Shown here: positions 38,324 through 49,492 of the stretch, piece by piece
How the letters are laid out: each line of letters starts with the position of its first letter
Position numbering within the stretch: the first letter of the stretch is position 1
NCBI GenBank assembly: GCA_903826575.1
Contig: CAIKEU010000008.1
Coordinates: 1-58,564 of the forward strand
Source of the DNA: an uncultured bacterium
GTDB lineage: Bacteria; Actinomycetota; Actinomycetes; S36-B12; CAIYMF01
Direction: 5' to 3'
Length of the DNA: 58,564 nucleotides
Made by a program: the position numbers and the translations under genes
The notes under the pieces: generated by a model
Seen by the model: only the letters and a program-made list of their open reading frames with translations
Database searches by the model: none
What the model was told of the DNA's origin: nothing

Positions 38324-41300
38324 CAATCGTTCCGTTTCCGCCGCTCACGCGCGCTGAGTCGTCTCCATGTGCACCATCTGATTGCTGAGCCAACTGCTCA
38401 GCGCGAAGCGCGTTGAGATCGGCCGCCCACTCTTGCAGAGACCGCACTCCGATCTCACCTGATATCAACGATTCAATCCCCTGGACAGTGGCCGCCAGAC
38501 CCTGAACCGTTGTGATGCACGGTACGCCTCTAGTGACCGCTGCGGTGCGAATTTCATATCCGTCCACACGGGAACCGACTCCGTAGGGCGTGTTCACGAT
38601 GAGATCGATCTCGCCGGCAAGGATGGCGTCGACGGTTGTCGGCTCGCCGTTATCCCCTCGACCATGGTGCAACTTACGAAGGACCGTGGCCTTGAGGCCG
38701 TTGCGACGGAGAACCTCGGCTGTGCCCTCGGTGGCCAGAATCTCAAATCCAAGGTCGGCCAAACGCTTTACTGGGAACACCATTGACCGTTTGTCACGGT
38801 TTGCGACCGAGACAAATGCCCGCCCGGACGTCGGCAACCCCGATGAATAGGCAGCCGTTTGCGATTTGGCGAAGGCGGAACCGAAGTCCGCGTCAATGCC
38901 CATGACCTCGCCGGTCGATCGCATCTCGGGACCTAGGACAGTGTCTACGCCGCTGAACCTGCCAAAGGGCAGCACAGCTTCCTTAACCGCAATCGGCGCC
39001 CCGATTGGAAGTGTGCCGCCGTCACCCCATGTTGGCAGCAGGCCCTCGTCACGAAGTTGCGCGATCGTGGCGCCAAGGCTCACCCGCGCTGCGGCCTTCG
39101 CAAGTGGAACACCAGTCGCTTTCGCCACGAATGGAACAGTTCGTGACGCCCGCGGATTGGCCTCAAGGACGTATAGAACATCACCGGCCATTGCGTACTG
39201 GACGTTAAGGAGCCCAAGGACACCTACACCTGACGCAATAGCCTCGGTAGATTTGCGAATACGCTCAATATCCCTGTCTCCCAACGTGATTGGTGGGAGC
39301 GCGCAGGCCGAGTCGCCTGAGTGAATACCGGCTTCTTCAATATGTTCCATAACGCCACCGAGATAAAGTTCAGTGCCGTCATACAAAGCATCGACATCAA
39401 TCTCGATTGCATCGTCGAGGAATCGATCCACAAGTACCGGGTGCTCAGGTGTTGCCTGCGTCGCACGGCCGATGTAATCGCGGAGCATCGATTCGTCGTA
39501 AACGATCTCCATCCCGCGACCACCGAGGACATAGGACGGTCGCACGAGGACCGGATACCCGATTCGCTCAGCAATGTCGAGGGCCTCGTCGTAACTCGTG
39601 GCGATGCCATGGGCTGGGGACGGCAGGTGTGCCTCTTCCAGAACGAGGCCGAAAGCTCCCCGATCTTCGGCCAGGTGGATCGCTTCGGGACTCGTTCCGA
39701 CGATGGGAACACCAGCGTCTTTAAGCCCTTGTGCCAGACCGAGAGGTGTTTGACCGCCAAGCTGCACGATGACACCAGCGATGGGCCCCGCCGCTAGCTC
39801 GGCGCGGTAGACCTCCAGCACGTCTTCGAGAGTCAGCGGCTCGAAATACAGACGACTCGAGGTGTCGTAATCCGTGGACACCGTCTCGGGGTTGCAATTG
39901 ACCATCACCGTGTCATAACCCGCTTCACGCAAGGTCAGGCTGGCGTGGACGCAGGAGTAGTCGAACTCAATACCCTGGCCAATGCGGTTGGGGCCAGAGC
40001 CGAGGATGAGAACGGCCGGCGTCGTTCTTGGCTCCACCTCGTTCTCTTCGTCATAGCTCGAATAGTGATACGGGGTCTTGGCCGCAAACTCCGCCGCACA
40101 GGTATCAACCGTCTTATAAACCGGATGAATGCCCAATGCATAGCGAGCTTCACGAACCGCGGCCTCGGACGTGCCACGAGCGTCGGCGATCTGCGCATCG
40201 GAGAAACCATGTCGCTTCGCCAGTCGAAGTACCTGAGCGCTCAGTTCCGGCGATTCGACAATCAGCTCCCCTACCTCGTTAATCAACGCGATCTGATCGA
40301 GGAACCACGGATCGATATCGGTTATCTCGTGCACCTGTTCGACAGTGGCCCCAGCCCACATGACTTGCTGAACTTCACGAAGGCGACCGTCGTGGGGAAC
40401 CGCGATCGAGGTTAAAAGCGCGTCAACATCGACCTCGCTCTTGCTACCGGCCCAACCAAAAGGCGCCTCTTTGCGCTCGATCGAACGAAGTGCCTTTTGC
40501 AATGCTTCGGTGAAATTGCGACCGATAGCCATCGCTTCGCCGACACTCTTCATTGTTGTGGTGAGCGTGGGATCGGCCTGTGGGAACTTCTCGAACGCGA
40601 AACGCGGCACCTTGACCACGACATAGTCGAGGGCAGGCTCAAAACTTGCTGGAGTCTCACGGGTGATGTCGTTTGGAATCTCGTCCAGTGTGTAGCCAAC
40701 GGCCAATTTCGCCGCGATCTTCGCGATCGGGAAACCCGTTGCCTTAGATGCCAATGCTGATGATCGAGACACCCGAGGGTTCATTTCGATGACGATCATT
40801 CGACCATCATCAGGATTAATTGCGAACTGAATATTGCAACCACCGGTATCAACACCGACCGAGCGGATGATCGCGATACCAACGTCGCGCATATGCTGGT
40901 ACTCACGGTCTGTCAACGTTAACGCAGGCGCCACTGTAATCGAATCACCGGTGTGAACACCCATCGGATCAACATTTTCGATCGAACAGATAACGACGAC
41001 GTTGTCTTTGACATCGCGCATTAGTTCGAGTTCGTATTCTTTCCAACCGAGGATCGACTCTTCGAGAAGAATCTCTGTGGTCGGCGACGCCGCCAAACCG
41101 GCTCCGGCGATGCGTCGAAGGTCGCTTTCGTTGTATGCCATACCCGAACCGGCGCCACCCATGGTGAATGACGGTCGAACCACCATCGGATAGCCAAGCA
41201 CCTCAGCCCCAGCGACACACTCATCCATAGAGTGGCAGATCACGCTGCGGGCGGACTCCGCTGATAGACCGCTGGCGTTGATTTCAGCAACGATTCCCTT

Positions 41301-41696
41301 GAACTTCTCTCGGTTTTCACCGCGCTCAATTGCGTCAACGTTCGCTCCGATGAGCTCGACGTTGTACCGCTCGAGAACCCCGTTCGCGTGCAATGCCATT
41401 GCCGCATTCAACGCGGTCTGTCCGCCGAGTGTTGCCAGCAGTGCGTCAGGGCGCTCGCGGGCGATGATTTTCTCTACGTACTCCGGAGTGATGGGTTCGA
41501 CGTACGTCGCATCAGCAAACTCAGGATCGGTCATGATCGTTGCCGGGTTGCTATTGACCAAAACAACCCGAATTCCTTCATCGCGTAGCACGCGACATGC
41601 TTGGGTTCCGGAATAGTCGAACTCACACGCCTGCCCGATAACGATCGGCCCGGAGCCAATAACCATGACCGACTTTAGATCTTCACGCTTAGGCAC
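38316..41696 (-). CDS. carB: Carbamoyl-phosphate synthase large subunit
   Basis: Makes carbamoyl phosphate for pyrimidines and arginine using ammonia from CarA; 1126 aa. Two homologous ATP-grasp halves are present: [22 protein letters not shown] in the first and [20 protein letters not shown] in the second. The C-terminal MGS-like allosteric domain (about 935-1080) is followed by a ~45-residue Ala/Gln/Gly-rich tail. It overlaps carA by 8 bases. Confidence 0.97.
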   Translation of the reverse strand: MPKREDLKSVMVIGSGPIVIGQACEFDYSGTQACRVLRDEGIRVVLVNSNPATIMTDPEFADATYVEPITPEYVEKIIARERPDALLATLGGQTALNAAMALHANGVLERYNVELIGANVDAIERGENREKFKGIVAEINASGLSAESARSVICHSMDECVAGAEVLGYPMVVRPSFTMGGAGSGMAYNESDLRRIAGAGLAASPTTEILLEESILGWKEYELELMRDVKDNVVVICSIENVDPMGVHTGDSITVAPALTLTDREYQHMRDVGIAIIRSVGVDTGGCNIQFAINPDDGRMIVIEMNPRVSRSSALASKATGFPIAKIAAKLAVGYTLDEIPNDITRETPASFEPALDYVVVKVPRFAFEKFPQADPTLTTTMKSVGEAMAIGRNFTEALQKALRSIERKEAPFGWAGSKSEVDVDALLTSIAVPHDGRLREVQQVMWAGATVEQVHEITDIDPWFLDQIALINEVGELIVESPELSAQVLRLAKRHGFSDAQIADARGTSEAAVREARYALGIHPVYKTVDTCAAEFAAKTPYHYSSYDEENEVEPRTTPAVLILGSGPNRIGQGIEFDYSCVHASLTLREAGYDTVMVNCNPETVSTDYDTSSRLYFEPLTLEDVLEVYRAELAAGPIAGVIVQLGGQTPLGLAQGLKDAGVPIVGTSPEAIHLAEDRGAFGLVLEEAHLPSPAHGIATSYDEALDIAERIGYPVLVRPSYVLGGRGMEIVYDESMLRDYIGRATQATPEHPVLVDRFLDDAIEIDVDALYDGTELYLGGVMEHIEEAGIHSGDSACALPPITLGDRDIERIRKSTEAIASGVGVLGLLNVQYAMAGDVLYVLEANPRASRTVPFVAKATGVPLAKAAARVSLGATIAQLRDEGLLPTWGDGGTLPIGAPIAVKEAVLPFGRFSGVDTVLGPEMRSTGEVMGIDADFGSAFAKSQTAAYSSGLPTSGRAFVSVANRDKRSMVFPVKRLADLGFEILATEGTAEVLRRNGLKATVLRKLHHGRGDNGEPTTVDAILAGEIDLIVNTPYGVGSRVDGYEIRTAAVTRGVPCITTVQGLAATVQGIESLISGEIGVRSLQEWAADLNALRAEQLAQQSDGAHGDDSARVSGGNGTIDG

Positions 41697-42831
41697 GTGA
41701 TGCCTCCATCAGGTCGCAGAAACGATCAAACAAGTACGCCGAGTCATGCGGGCCGGCCGCCGCCTCAGGGTGGTACTGCACCGAAAACGCAGGGACATCG
41801 AGGCATCGCAGACCTTCAACCACGTCATCATTGAGACAGACATGGCTGACTTCCACTCTGCCGTAAGGCGTTTCGCTAACCCGATCGATCGGCGCATCGA
41901 CGGCGAATCCGTGGTTCTGCGCGGTGATCTCCACCTTGCCGGTAGTGCGGTCCATGACCGGCACGTTGATTCCGCGATGCCCGTACCGGAGTTTGTACGT
42001 CCCAAAGCCCAAGGCACGTCCAAGGATTTGATTACCGAAGCAGATACCGAAGAGCGGACGCCGCACATCGAGCGCAGCCTTCATCAGCTCTACGGCATGG
42101 TGCGCCGTGGCCGGGTCACCTGGGCCGTTACTGAAGAACACTCCGTCAATGCCGAGTTCGAGCATGCGTTCGGCGGTCGTCGTCGACGGCAGTATATGCA
42201 CGTCGATCCCTCGATCGGCCATCAATCTCGGCGTTGCTCCCTTGATACCAAGGTCGATCGCCGCCACCGTGAAACGACGTTCACCGACCGCGGGAATCAG
42301 GAGTTCCGCATCGGTCGACACTTCGTCAGCCAAGCTCGAACCCTCCATCTGCGGGCTGCCTAAAACCCGCTCAAGAAGTTCGGACACCGGCTTGGTCGCG
42401 AGTGCACCGCTGAAGATTCCGACGCGCATGGCACCGCGTTCCCGAAGGTGCCGCGTCAATGCGCGGGTATCTACATCGCTGATGCCAACGACTCCTTGCT
42501 CAATCAGGTCGTCCTGCAGGTCCCTTTGTGCTCGCCAGTTGGATGAGATTCGCGATGGGTCGCGTACGACGTATCCGGAGACCCAGATCTGGCGAGACTC
42601 CGCATCATCGTCGTTGACCCCGTAGTTACCAATGTGCGGTGATGTTTGTACGACCACCTGCCGGTGATACGACGGATCAGTGATCGTCTCTTGGTACCCA
42701 GACATGCCGGTGGTGAATACGGCTTCACCGAAGGTCTCGCCAACCGCACCATAGGCCCGGCCGCAGAAACTGCGTCCATCTTCAAGAACTAGCAGGGCTG
42801 CCTCAGCGTTGAGTAAGTCCGAGTTCGTCAT
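41689..42831 (-). CDS. carA: Carbamoyl-phosphate synthase small subunit
   Basis: Class I glutamine amidotransferase subunit, 380 aa. The N-terminal CPSase domain begins [17 protein letters not shown]; the nucleophile cysteine is in [10 protein letters not shown] and the His/Glu pair lies in [14 protein letters not shown]. Overlaps pyrC by 4 bases. Placed in the pyr operon, so arginine synthesis depends on it too. Confidence 0.97.
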   Translation of the reverse strand: MTNSDLLNAEAALLVLEDGRSFCGRAYGAVGETFGEAVFTTGMSGYQETITDPSYHRQVVVQTSPHIGNYGVNDDDAESRQIWVSGYVVRDPSRISSNWRAQRDLQDDLIEQGVVGISDVDTRALTRHLRERGAMRVGIFSGALATKPVSELLERVLGSPQMEGSSLADEVSTDAELLIPAVGERRFTVAAIDLGIKGATPRLMADRGIDVHILPSTTTAERMLELGIDGVFFSNGPGDPATAHHAVELMKAALDVRRPLFGICFGNQILGRALGFGTYKLRYGHRGINVPVMDRTTGKVEITAQNHGFAVDAPIDRVSETPYGRVEVSHVCLNDDVVEGLRCLDVPAFSVQYHPEAAAGPHDSAYLFDRFCDLMEASRA

Positions 42832-44150
42832 ACGGCGCTCCCCTCGTTGTGTGCCTGACCCACAAGAACTCCCTCATCCAGGGTGAGTGCACCCTTGTAG
42901 AAGGTGGTCCACACCGAAACTGGCAGGGACCGACCTGCAAAGGGCGTATTACGGCTTGCACTTCGCAGCGCACGCGGCTCAACCAGATATGGCCTGCTGG
43001 TGTTGATCAACGTGATATTCGCTGGCTCGCCAACGGCCAGTGATCGACCTTGACCGTCAAGACGCCCAATGACAGCCGGTGTCACGGACATGCGCTGCGC
43101 GACCCCTGCCCAATCGAGCAGACCTGTCGACACCATTGCTTCGGCAACCACACCAACCGCTGTCTCCAGACCAACCATGCCCATCGCAGCTTCAGCCCAT
43201 TCGCAATCCTTGTCTTCGGCAGGATGCGGCGCGTGGTCGGTCGCAACCACATCAATAGTGCCGTCAGCAAGGGCTTCCCTAAGGGCGTGCACATCACGCT
43301 CAGATCGCAGCGGCGGATTCACTTTGTAGATCGGATCGTAGGAACGCACTAACTCCTCAGTGAGCAGCAGGTGGTGTGGGGTAACTTCCGCCGTGACGTC
43401 GATTCCCCGCGACTTCGCCCAGCGGATAATCTCGACCGATCCTGCCGTCGACACATGGCACACGTGCAGGCGCGACCCGACGTGATCGGCCAGTAACACG
43501 TCGCGGGCAATGATCGCCTCTTCAGCGACGGCGGGCCAGCCACGGAGTCCAAGAATGCCCGACAGGGCGCTCTCGTTCATCTGAGCATCTTCGGTTAGCC
43601 GCGGTTCTTGAGCATGCTGGGCGATCACCCCGTCGAACGCCTTAACGTACTCGAGTGCGCGACGCATCAGAACCGCATCGTGCACACACTTGCCGTCGTC
43701 GCTGAACATGCGGACATTCGCTGCGCTGTCAGCCATCGCACCTAGCTCAGCTAATTGCGTACCAGCCAACCCCATGGTGACGGCGCCAACGGGTTGGACG
43801 TCAACAAGTCCGGCTTGTTGACCAAGTCGCCACACCTGCTCGACGGTGCCAGCGGTGTCCGCTACCGGATTCGTGTTTGCCATCGCGAACACAGCCGTGT
43901 AACCGCCAGCGGCAGCGGCCTGGCTGCCGCTGAGAACTGTCTCGGCATCTTCTCGGCCCGGCTCACGTAAGTGAGTGTGTAGATCGACAAGGCCAGGTAG
44001 CGCAATGCAATCCTGAGCGTCAATGACGCGAGCACCAACCGGTACATCAACCGACGAACCCATGGCAGCAATGAGGCCGTCGCTGATGACAATGTCGACG
44101 CTAGGACCGCCGAGTGGACGGCTTGCGCGAATTACGTAGGACACGGTCAT
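42828..44150 (-). CDS. pyrC: Dihydroorotase
   Basis: Zinc amidohydrolase closing the pyrimidine ring; 440 aa, class I/III type. Metal ligands appear in [12 protein letters not shown] (HxH), LHVCHVS and ATDHAPH (catalytic Asp). Overlaps pyrB and carA by 4 bases each. No lysine-poor or inactive-homologue features are seen. Confidence 0.96.
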   Translation of the reverse strand: MTVSYVIRASRPLGGPSVDIVISDGLIAAMGSSVDVPVGARVIDAQDCIALPGLVDLHTHLREPGREDAETVLSGSQAAAAGGYTAVFAMANTNPVADTAGTVEQVWRLGQQAGLVDVQPVGAVTMGLAGTQLAELGAMADSAANVRMFSDDGKCVHDAVLMRRALEYVKAFDGVIAQHAQEPRLTEDAQMNESALSGILGLRGWPAVAEEAIIARDVLLADHVGSRLHVCHVSTAGSVEIIRWAKSRGIDVTAEVTPHHLLLTEELVRSYDPIYKVNPPLRSERDVHALREALADGTIDVVATDHAPHPAEDKDCEWAEAAMGMVGLETAVGVVAEAMVSTGLLDWAGVAQRMSVTPAVIGRLDGQGRSLAVGEPANITLINTSRPYLVEPRALRSASRNTPFAGRSLPVSVWTTFYKGALTLDEGVLVGQAHNEGSAV

Positions 44151-45127
44151 GGGGCAACAACCTCCGCAGTGCGATCAGAGCCTTCGGATTCACCAAGTTG
44201 AGCGCCGGCGAGTAACAGATAGAGCACAGCCATTCGAACGTTCACTCCGTTGGTGACCTGCTCGACGATGACTGAGCGATCGGAATCTGCCACATCGGCG
44301 GCGATTTCCATTCCGCGATTCATCGGGCCGGGATGCATGACGATGGCATGTTCAGGAAGCGCGTTCATTCGACGAACATCGAGGCCATATCGACGGCTGT
44401 ATTCACGAGCCGACGGGAAGAAGGCCGCATTCATTCGCTCTCGCTGAACGCGCAGCATCATCACCGCGTCAGTGGACGACAGGTGGGAATCGAGGTCGAA
44501 GGAGAATTCGCAGGGCCAGGTCTCGATGCCAACTGGCAACAGCGTTGGCGGCGCAACCAGGGTGACGTGCGCACCAAGGGTGGACAGCAGCAGCACGTTG
44601 CTTCGCGCGACACGGCTATGCAGCACGTCGCCAACGATCGTCACCTTGCGTCCGGCCAGATCACCCTTGCCACCGGCCAAGTGCTGGCGCATCGTGAAGG
44701 CGTCGAGCAGTGCCTGAGTTGGGTGCTCGTGCGTGCCGTCGCCTGCGTTGACGACTGATCCACCGATCCACCCCGAATGTGCAAGGCGGTCGGGCGCTCC
44801 AGATGCCGGATGGCGGATGACTACAGCGTCCGCCCCCATCGCCTCAAGGGTCAAAGCCGTGTCCTTGAGACTCTCCCCCTTCGACACACTCGAACCCTTA
44901 GCCGAGAAGTTGATCACATCGGCCGAAAGTCTTTTAGCTGCAGCCTCAAATGAAATTCGTGTGCGGGTTGAATCTTCGTAGAAGAGATTGACGACGGTAC
45001 GTCCGCGCAAGGTAGGAAGTTTCTTGACTGCGCGATCGGTCAGCGCCGCTAACTCTGCCGCAGTGTCGAGCACCAACAGCGCATCGTCGCGATCGAGATC
45101 AGACGCCGACAATAGGTGTCGATTCAT
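44147..45127 (-). CDS. pyrB: Aspartate carbamoyltransferase catalytic chain
   Basis: Condenses carbamoyl phosphate and aspartate; 326 aa. The carbamoyl-phosphate site is [27 protein letters not shown] and the aspartate-binding [10 protein letters not shown] loop are present. No regulatory chain (pyrI) is encoded nearby, as is usual outside enterics. It overlaps pyrR by 4 bases. Confidence 0.97.
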   Translation of the reverse strand: MNRHLLSASDLDRDDALLVLDTAAELAALTDRAVKKLPTLRGRTVVNLFYEDSTRTRISFEAAAKRLSADVINFSAKGSSVSKGESLKDTALTLEAMGADAVVIRHPASGAPDRLAHSGWIGGSVVNAGDGTHEHPTQALLDAFTMRQHLAGGKGDLAGRKVTIVGDVLHSRVARSNVLLLSTLGAHVTLVAPPTLLPVGIETWPCEFSFDLDSHLSSTDAVMMLRVQRERMNAAFFPSAREYSRRYGLDVRRMNALPEHAIVMHPGPMNRGMEIAADVADSDRSVIVEQVTNGVNVRMAVLYLLLAGAQLGESEGSDRTAEVVAP

Positions 45128-45693
45128 GATTCCTCCAGCGGCTGACCGCTGAGCCGAACAGCGTCATCTCCGTCAAATTCGACGAGGTGGACAAGCACCT
45201 TCTCGGTCTTCGCGGTGGGGATGTTCTTTCCGACGTAATCGGGTCGAATCGGAAGTTCGCGATGACCTCGATCTACGAGTACGGCGAGTTGAACCATCCG
45301 CGGTCGGCCAATGTCACTGAGCGCGTCCAAGGCGGCCCTGATCGTACGTCCGCTATAAAGCACATCGTCGACGAGCACGACTACTTTGTCGTCGATTCCA
45401 CCCGTCGGAATCGAGGTTGGAAGTAGCGCTCGCGCAGGCGCTCTTCGTAGATCATCGCGATACAGCGTGACATCCAGCGATCCGACCGGGATCTCACGAC
45501 CCTCGATCTGGTGGATGCATTCAGCGATACGATCGGCCAGGAAGACTCCACGAGTGGGGATTCCCAAGAGCACAATGTCATCGGCACCCTTAGTGCGCTC
45601 GACGATCTCATGTGCAACACGCGTCAGGGCGCGGGCAATATCGCCGGCATCAAGAACCGTGCGTGTTTCATCAGGTGTGCGAGCAGCAGACAC
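45124..45693 (-). CDS. pyrR: Pyrimidine operon regulator PyrR
   Basis: UMP-sensing RNA-binding regulator with uracil phosphoribosyltransferase fold; 189 aa. The PRPP motif is [19 protein letters not shown] take GTG 45693, 8 bases after the AAGGGGG run; GTGs at 45699 and 45702 are in frame but too close to that run. First gene of the pyr operon, preceded by a PyrR-recognition hairpin over its ribosome binding site, which implies autogenous translational repression. Confidence 0.95.
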   Translation of the reverse strand: MSAARTPDETRTVLDAGDIARALTRVAHEIVERTKGADDIVLLGIPTRGVFLADRIAECIHQIEGREIPVGSLDVTLYRDDLRRAPARALLPTSIPTGGIDDKVVVLVDDVLYSGRTIRAALDALSDIGRPRMVQLAVLVDRGHRELPIRPDYVGKNIPTAKTEKVLVHLVEFDGDDAVRLSGQPLEES

Positions 45694-45710
45694 TCTCACC
45701 ACCCCCTTCC

Positions 45711-45726
45711 CCGCCTCACAGGACGG
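45711..45726 (-). promoter_or_regulatory. PyrR-binding hairpin over the pyrR ribosome binding site
   Basis: The leader RNA reads CCGUCCUGUGAGGCGG. CCG/CGG form a stem and the loop contains UCCNGNGAGGY, the PyrR recognition core known from Bacillus and shown to work translationally in mycobacteria. The purine-rich GGGGAAGGGGG follows directly, so PyrR binding would mask the ribosome binding site. An upstream CTCCTT (45732-45737) could also pair with AAGGGG. Promoter and start details are inferred. Confidence 0.75.
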
Positions 45727-45950
45727 ATTTAAAGGAGTTCGTTGCTCACGACCCTACCTGATAATGAACGCCCCAACCGCCGCGGGGTCGGCCATGTCCG
45801 AACATAAAAGCTCGTTACGCAACGTCAGCAACGGGATCATCGGGAAACTACGTTCGGTCATCGAAATGGACTCCCGAGCAGTAAATCGTGCGTTTCGCTT
45901 ACTCAAAGTATCGCCCAAATGGGCTATCGGTTCGACGAGACTAACACCGG

Positions 45951-45963
45951 TAACGCTCCGTAA
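45951..45963. promoter_or_regulatory. BldD box upstream of bldD
   Basis: TAACGCTCCGTAA matches TNACNCWGNGTNA at 8 of 9 defined positions (C for G at position 8) and lies 47 bases before the bldD start. BldD represses its own gene in Streptomyces through such a box. It is flanked by GGTAAC and GTTACC, giving extra symmetry. Confidence 0.55.
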
Positions 45964-46010
45964 CATTGAGTTACCCGGTATCAGAACTCCCGGGCCTTAA
46001 AGGAGACACG

Positions 46011-46508
46011 ATGTCCAGCGATTACTCACGCGCACTCGGCACCCGGCTGCGCTCAATTCGACAGCAGCAGGGTCTGTCACTGCACGGTGTTGAGGAAAAA
46101 TCGCGCGGACGGTGGAAGGCGGTCGTGGTCGGCTCGTACGAGCGCGGCGACAGGGCCGTAACCGTCCAGCGCCTAGCTGAGCTGGCGGACTTTTACAGCG
46201 TTCCTGTCTCCGAACTCCTTCCCGACGGTGCACCAGCGGCAACCGTCGAGGCCCCACCCCGCCTGGTACTCGACCTTGAACGGCTTGGCCTTGTTCCGGC
46301 AGAAAAGGCCGGCCCACTTGCTCGCTACGCGGCCGCGATTCAGGCACAGCGCGGTGACTACAACGGTCGCATTCTTTCGATCCGCCAAGATGATCTGCGC
46401 ACCCTTGGCGTCATCTACGACGAGCCGCCAAGCCAGCTTACTGAGCAACTCATCGCTTGGGGTGTACTCAATCCCGAGGCACGACGGGCACTTAACGAGG
46501 GCCCGTAG
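46011..46508 (+). CDS. bldD: c-di-GMP-responsive transcription factor BldD
   Basis: DNA-binding global regulator dimerised by c-di-GMP; 165 aa. The N-terminal helix-turn-helix (residues about 1-75; LRSIRQQQGLSLHGVEEKS, then KAVVVGSYERGDRAVTVQRLAE in two parts) is nearly identical to Streptomyces BldD. The C-terminal signature RGD (114-116), eight residues, then RQDD (125-128) is complete and at the same residue numbers. AAAGGAG lies 5 bases before ATG 46011, which is preferred to an upstream in-frame start. Divergent from pyrR and convergent with pyk, 14 bases away. Confidence 0.97.
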   Translation: MSSDYSRALGTRLRSIRQQQGLSLHGVEEKSRGRWKAVVVGSYERGDRAVTVQRLAELADFYSVPVSELLPDGAPAATVEAPPRLVLDLERLGLVPAEKAGPLARYAAAIQAQRGDYNGRILSIRQDDLRTLGVIYDEPPSQLTEQLIAWGVLNPEARRALNEGP

Positions 46509-46522
46509 CCCCGAGATCGCGA

Positions 46523-47950
46523 TTAAACCCCGCTGGGAATTTGCGACCCAATCTTGTGTACACGCATGCCGTTCGTCGTACCGGGGACGCCCGGCGGCAC
46601 ACCGGCGATGATGACGATTAACTGTCCCTCGTCAACGCGTCCGATCTCGCGGAGCGAATGGTCGACCTGACGCACCATCTCATCGGTACTTGTGGCGGCT
46701 GGAACTAAAAACGTCTCAACTCCCCACGACAATGCCAACTGGCTGCGAACTCTGGGGTTCGGCGTGAACGCCATCAGCGGCACGGGAGAGCGGTAACGAG
46801 CCACGAGACGCGCCGAACGTCCCGTCTCAGTAAAGGCAATAACGGCTGCCGCACCAACATCGGTACTCACACTCACCGCGGCGTGCGTCAGTGAATGAGA
46901 AGTGGAGTCGTTGCGGTCGTGTAGTTCAGGCAACTGCTCGATCGCCTCGGATTCAACCTGCACGATGATCCGGGCCATCGTTCGCACGACATGGTCGGGA
47001 TGGGCGCCGACAGAGGTTTCCCCCGACAGCATCAGCGCATCGGCACCATCGAGAACCGCATTGGCTACATCACTTGCTTCCGCACGGGTGGGACGCGTCA
47101 TCGAGATCATCGAGTCAAGCATCTGCGTTGCGACGATCACGGGCTTGCCGACGAGCCGGGCAAGTGTGACGGCCCGCTTTTGCACTAGCGGCACCTGCTC
47201 GAGCGGGAGTTCCACCCCGAGGTCACCGCGGGCCACCATGATGCCGTCGAAGGTGTCGATGATCGCTTCGAGATTTTCGACGGCCTGCGGCTTTTCGATC
47301 TTCGCCAAGACCGGAACCCGAATACCTTCTTCGTCCATGATGCGACGAACGTCGACGATGTCGTCGGCGCGTCGAACGAATGACAGCGCGATCATGTCGG
47401 CACCAAGATGAAGGGCCCAGCGAAGATCGGCTATGTCCTTGTCAGACAACGCCGGAACGCTGACAGCGACACCGGGAAGATTCAGTCCCTTGTGGTTGCT
47501 GACACGTCCACCTTCGATAACGCGCGTCACAACGTCTGTATCGGTCACAGAGAGCGCTTCGAGGGCAACCCGTCCATCGTCGATCAAAATGGGATCTCCG
47601 GGCGATACATCGCCGGGAAGCCCAAGGTAGGTCGTGGAACATTCGTTGACGTCACCCGGTACGTCGCGGATGGTGATCGTGAACTGAGCGCCAGCCTCGA
47701 GAAGTTCCGATCCGTTGGCAAATGTGCCAAGTCGGATCTTGGGTCCCTGCAAGTCGACGAAGATGCCAATACCGCGACCGGCTGCATCTGCTGCCGCCCG
47801 AACATATTTGTAGACCAGTTCATGATCTTCGTAGGAACCGTGCGAGAGATTGAGTCGGGCAACGTCCATTCCCGCGTCAACGAGAGCAGCGATCCCCTCG
47901 GGGGTCGACACAGCTGGTCCTAACGTGCACACAATCTTGGCTCGACGCAC
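46523..47950 (-). CDS. pyk: Pyruvate kinase
   Basis: Glycolytic step from PEP and ADP to pyruvate and ATP; 475 aa. KIVCTLGPAVST, VARLNLSHGSYEDH, LAKIEKPQAVENL and MVARGDLGVELP (catalytic Lys and metal Glu/Asp regions) are intact; the C-terminal allosteric domain is present. The GTG start has TAAGGT ending 6 bases upstream, so the message may be leaderless; an AGGA also lies just before it. Confidence 0.97.
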   Translation of the reverse strand: MRRAKIVCTLGPAVSTPEGIAALVDAGMDVARLNLSHGSYEDHELVYKYVRAAADAAGRGIGIFVDLQGPKIRLGTFANGSELLEAGAQFTITIRDVPGDVNECSTTYLGLPGDVSPGDPILIDDGRVALEALSVTDTDVVTRVIEGGRVSNHKGLNLPGVAVSVPALSDKDIADLRWALHLGADMIALSFVRRADDIVDVRRIMDEEGIRVPVLAKIEKPQAVENLEAIIDTFDGIMVARGDLGVELPLEQVPLVQKRAVTLARLVGKPVIVATQMLDSMISMTRPTRAEASDVANAVLDGADALMLSGETSVGAHPDHVVRTMARIIVQVESEAIEQLPELHDRNDSTSHSLTHAAVSVSTDVGAAAVIAFTETGRSARLVARYRSPVPLMAFTPNPRVRSQLALSWGVETFLVPAATSTDEMVRQVDHSLREIGRVDEGQLIVIIAGVPPGVPGTTNGMRVHKIGSQIPSGV

Positions 47951-48037
47951 AGTCCTACCTTATCTAAAAGCGTTTACAGAACGTGAACATGCGGACACGC
48001 TCACGTGAATGGGCACTGAGTTTGGACGAAGAGTCGA

Positions 48038-49492
48038 TCAAACCACGAGTGGACGCACGGTAGGTGCAATGGGCGCCGGCAGCGTGGTGCTTCCGGTGAG
48101 CCACTGATCAACTCCACTGGCCGCCGAACGGCCCTCGGCGATGGCCCACACAATCAGGGACTGACCGCGGCCTGCATCACCTGCAACGAACACCCCGTCG
48201 ATCGTGCTCATGTACGACGAGTCGCGCACGATGTTCCCTCGTGAATCAAATTCAACCCCGAGTTGCTCAAGTAGCGGGCTACGTTCCGGGCCAACGAATC
48301 CCATCGCCAGAAACACCAGGTCAGCCGGGATTTCGCGCGCCGTCCCCTCGACGGGCTCGAAGGTGCCGTTGACGAAAGCTACCTCGGTGAGCGCTAAACC
48401 TTTCACCTGTCCTGTCCGGTCATCGACGAAGTGAGTTGTTGAAACCGAATAGATTCGGTCTCCACCCTCCTCATGCGCGCTCGTCACTTTGTACGTCATT
48501 GGATACGTGGGCCACGGCTGCGCGTTCGGTCGACTTTCCGGTGGCAGCGGCATGATCTCGAGTTGGGTTACCGACGCAGCACCTTGTCGGTGAGCTGTAC
48601 CGAGGCAGTCCGCCCCGGTGTCTCCACCGCCAATGATGACGACATGCTTGCCATGGGCATTGATGTGCTGGGCGCCGATATCGCCTTCCTGCTCTCGGTT
48701 CGATCCAGGCAGATACTCCATCGCTTGATACACGCCAGCAAGTTCCCGTCCGGGAATACCGAGATCTCTCCAAGCAGTCGCACCGACGGCTAAGACGATG
48801 GCGTCGTATCGGCGCCGCAGATCCTGACCAGTAATGTCGGTTCCGACGTCGACTCCGGAGCGAAACTTCACACCCTCGGCCTGCATTTGCTCAAGGCGAC
48901 GATCAAGGTGACGCTTTTCCATCTTGAACTCGGGAATTCCGTAGCGCAGCAGCCCACCAATTCGGTCAGCTCGTTCGTAGACAGCGACTGTGTGGCCGGC
49001 TCGCGCCAGCTGCTGCGCCGATGCTAGGCCAGCCGGACCGGAACCAATCACTGCGACAGTCTTTCCCGTCTGACGAGGAGCAGCCTGAGCGGTTACCCAA
49101 CCTTCACCCCAAGCGCGATCAACGATCTCAACTTCAACTTGCTTGATAGTTACCGGATCAGCGTTGATGCCAAGAACACACGCGGTTTCGCAGGGTGCCG
49201 GACACAACCGTCCGGTGAACTCAGGGAAATTGTTCGTCGCATGTAGACGCTCAGAAGCAGCTTGCCAGTCTGCTTGGTAGACCAGATCGTTCCATTCGGG
49301 AATGAGATTGCCAAGCGGACAGCCGTTGTGGCAGAACGGGATTCCGCAATCCATGCAGCGACCGGCCTGCTTTTCCAGTGACTGTGCAGGGAACGGCTCG
49401 TAAACCTCTTTCCAATCCAGCAGACGAACGTCAACTGGTCGCCGAGTGGGCCCCTGCCGGCCCGTTGTCATGAATCCCTTTGGATCACCCAT
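48038..49492 (-). CDS. gltD: Glutamate synthase small subunit
   Basis: NADPH-oxidising FAD subunit of GOGAT; 484 aa. N-terminal [4Fe-4S] cysteines are in [17 protein letters not shown] and [15 protein letters not shown] ([16 protein letters not shown]) and NADPH ([14 protein letters not shown]) loops follow. ATG 49492 has GGAGG 6 bases upstream and overlaps the gltB end by 8 bases; the longer frame to 49534 lies inside gltB. Confidence 0.96.
   Translation of the reverse strand: MGDPKGFMTTGRQGPTRRPVDVRLLDWKEVYEPFPAQSLEKQAGRCMDCGIPFCHNGCPLGNLIPEWNDLVYQADWQAASERLHATNNFPEFTGRLCPAPCETACVLGINADPVTIKQVEVEIVDRAWGEGWVTAQAAPRQTGKTVAVIGSGPAGLASAQQLARAGHTVAVYERADRIGGLLRYGIPEFKMEKRHLDRRLEQMQAEGVKFRSGVDVGTDITGQDLRRRYDAIVLAVGATAWRDLGIPGRELAGVYQAMEYLPGSNREQEGDIGAQHINAHGKHVVIIGGGDTGADCLGTAHRQGAASVTQLEIMPLPPESRPNAQPWPTYPMTYKVTSAHEEGGDRIYSVSTTHFVDDRTGQVKGLALTEVAFVNGTFEPVEGTAREIPADLVFLAMGFVGPERSPLLEQLGVEFDSRGNIVRDSSYMSTIDGVFVAGDAGRGQSLIVWAIAEGRSAASGVDQWLTGSTTLPAPIAPTVRPLVV

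Larger units (their letters stand above)
45703..46010. other. Divergent pyrR/bldD control region
   Basis: These 308 bases hold the pyr promoter candidate, a PyrR-binding hairpin, a BldD box and the bldD ribosome binding site. A small hairpin (GCCC/GGGC, 45913-45924) lies in the middle. On the minus strand TAGGGT (45751-45756) is a -10 candidate for pyrR, without an obvious -35. No further gene is present. Confidence 0.6.
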
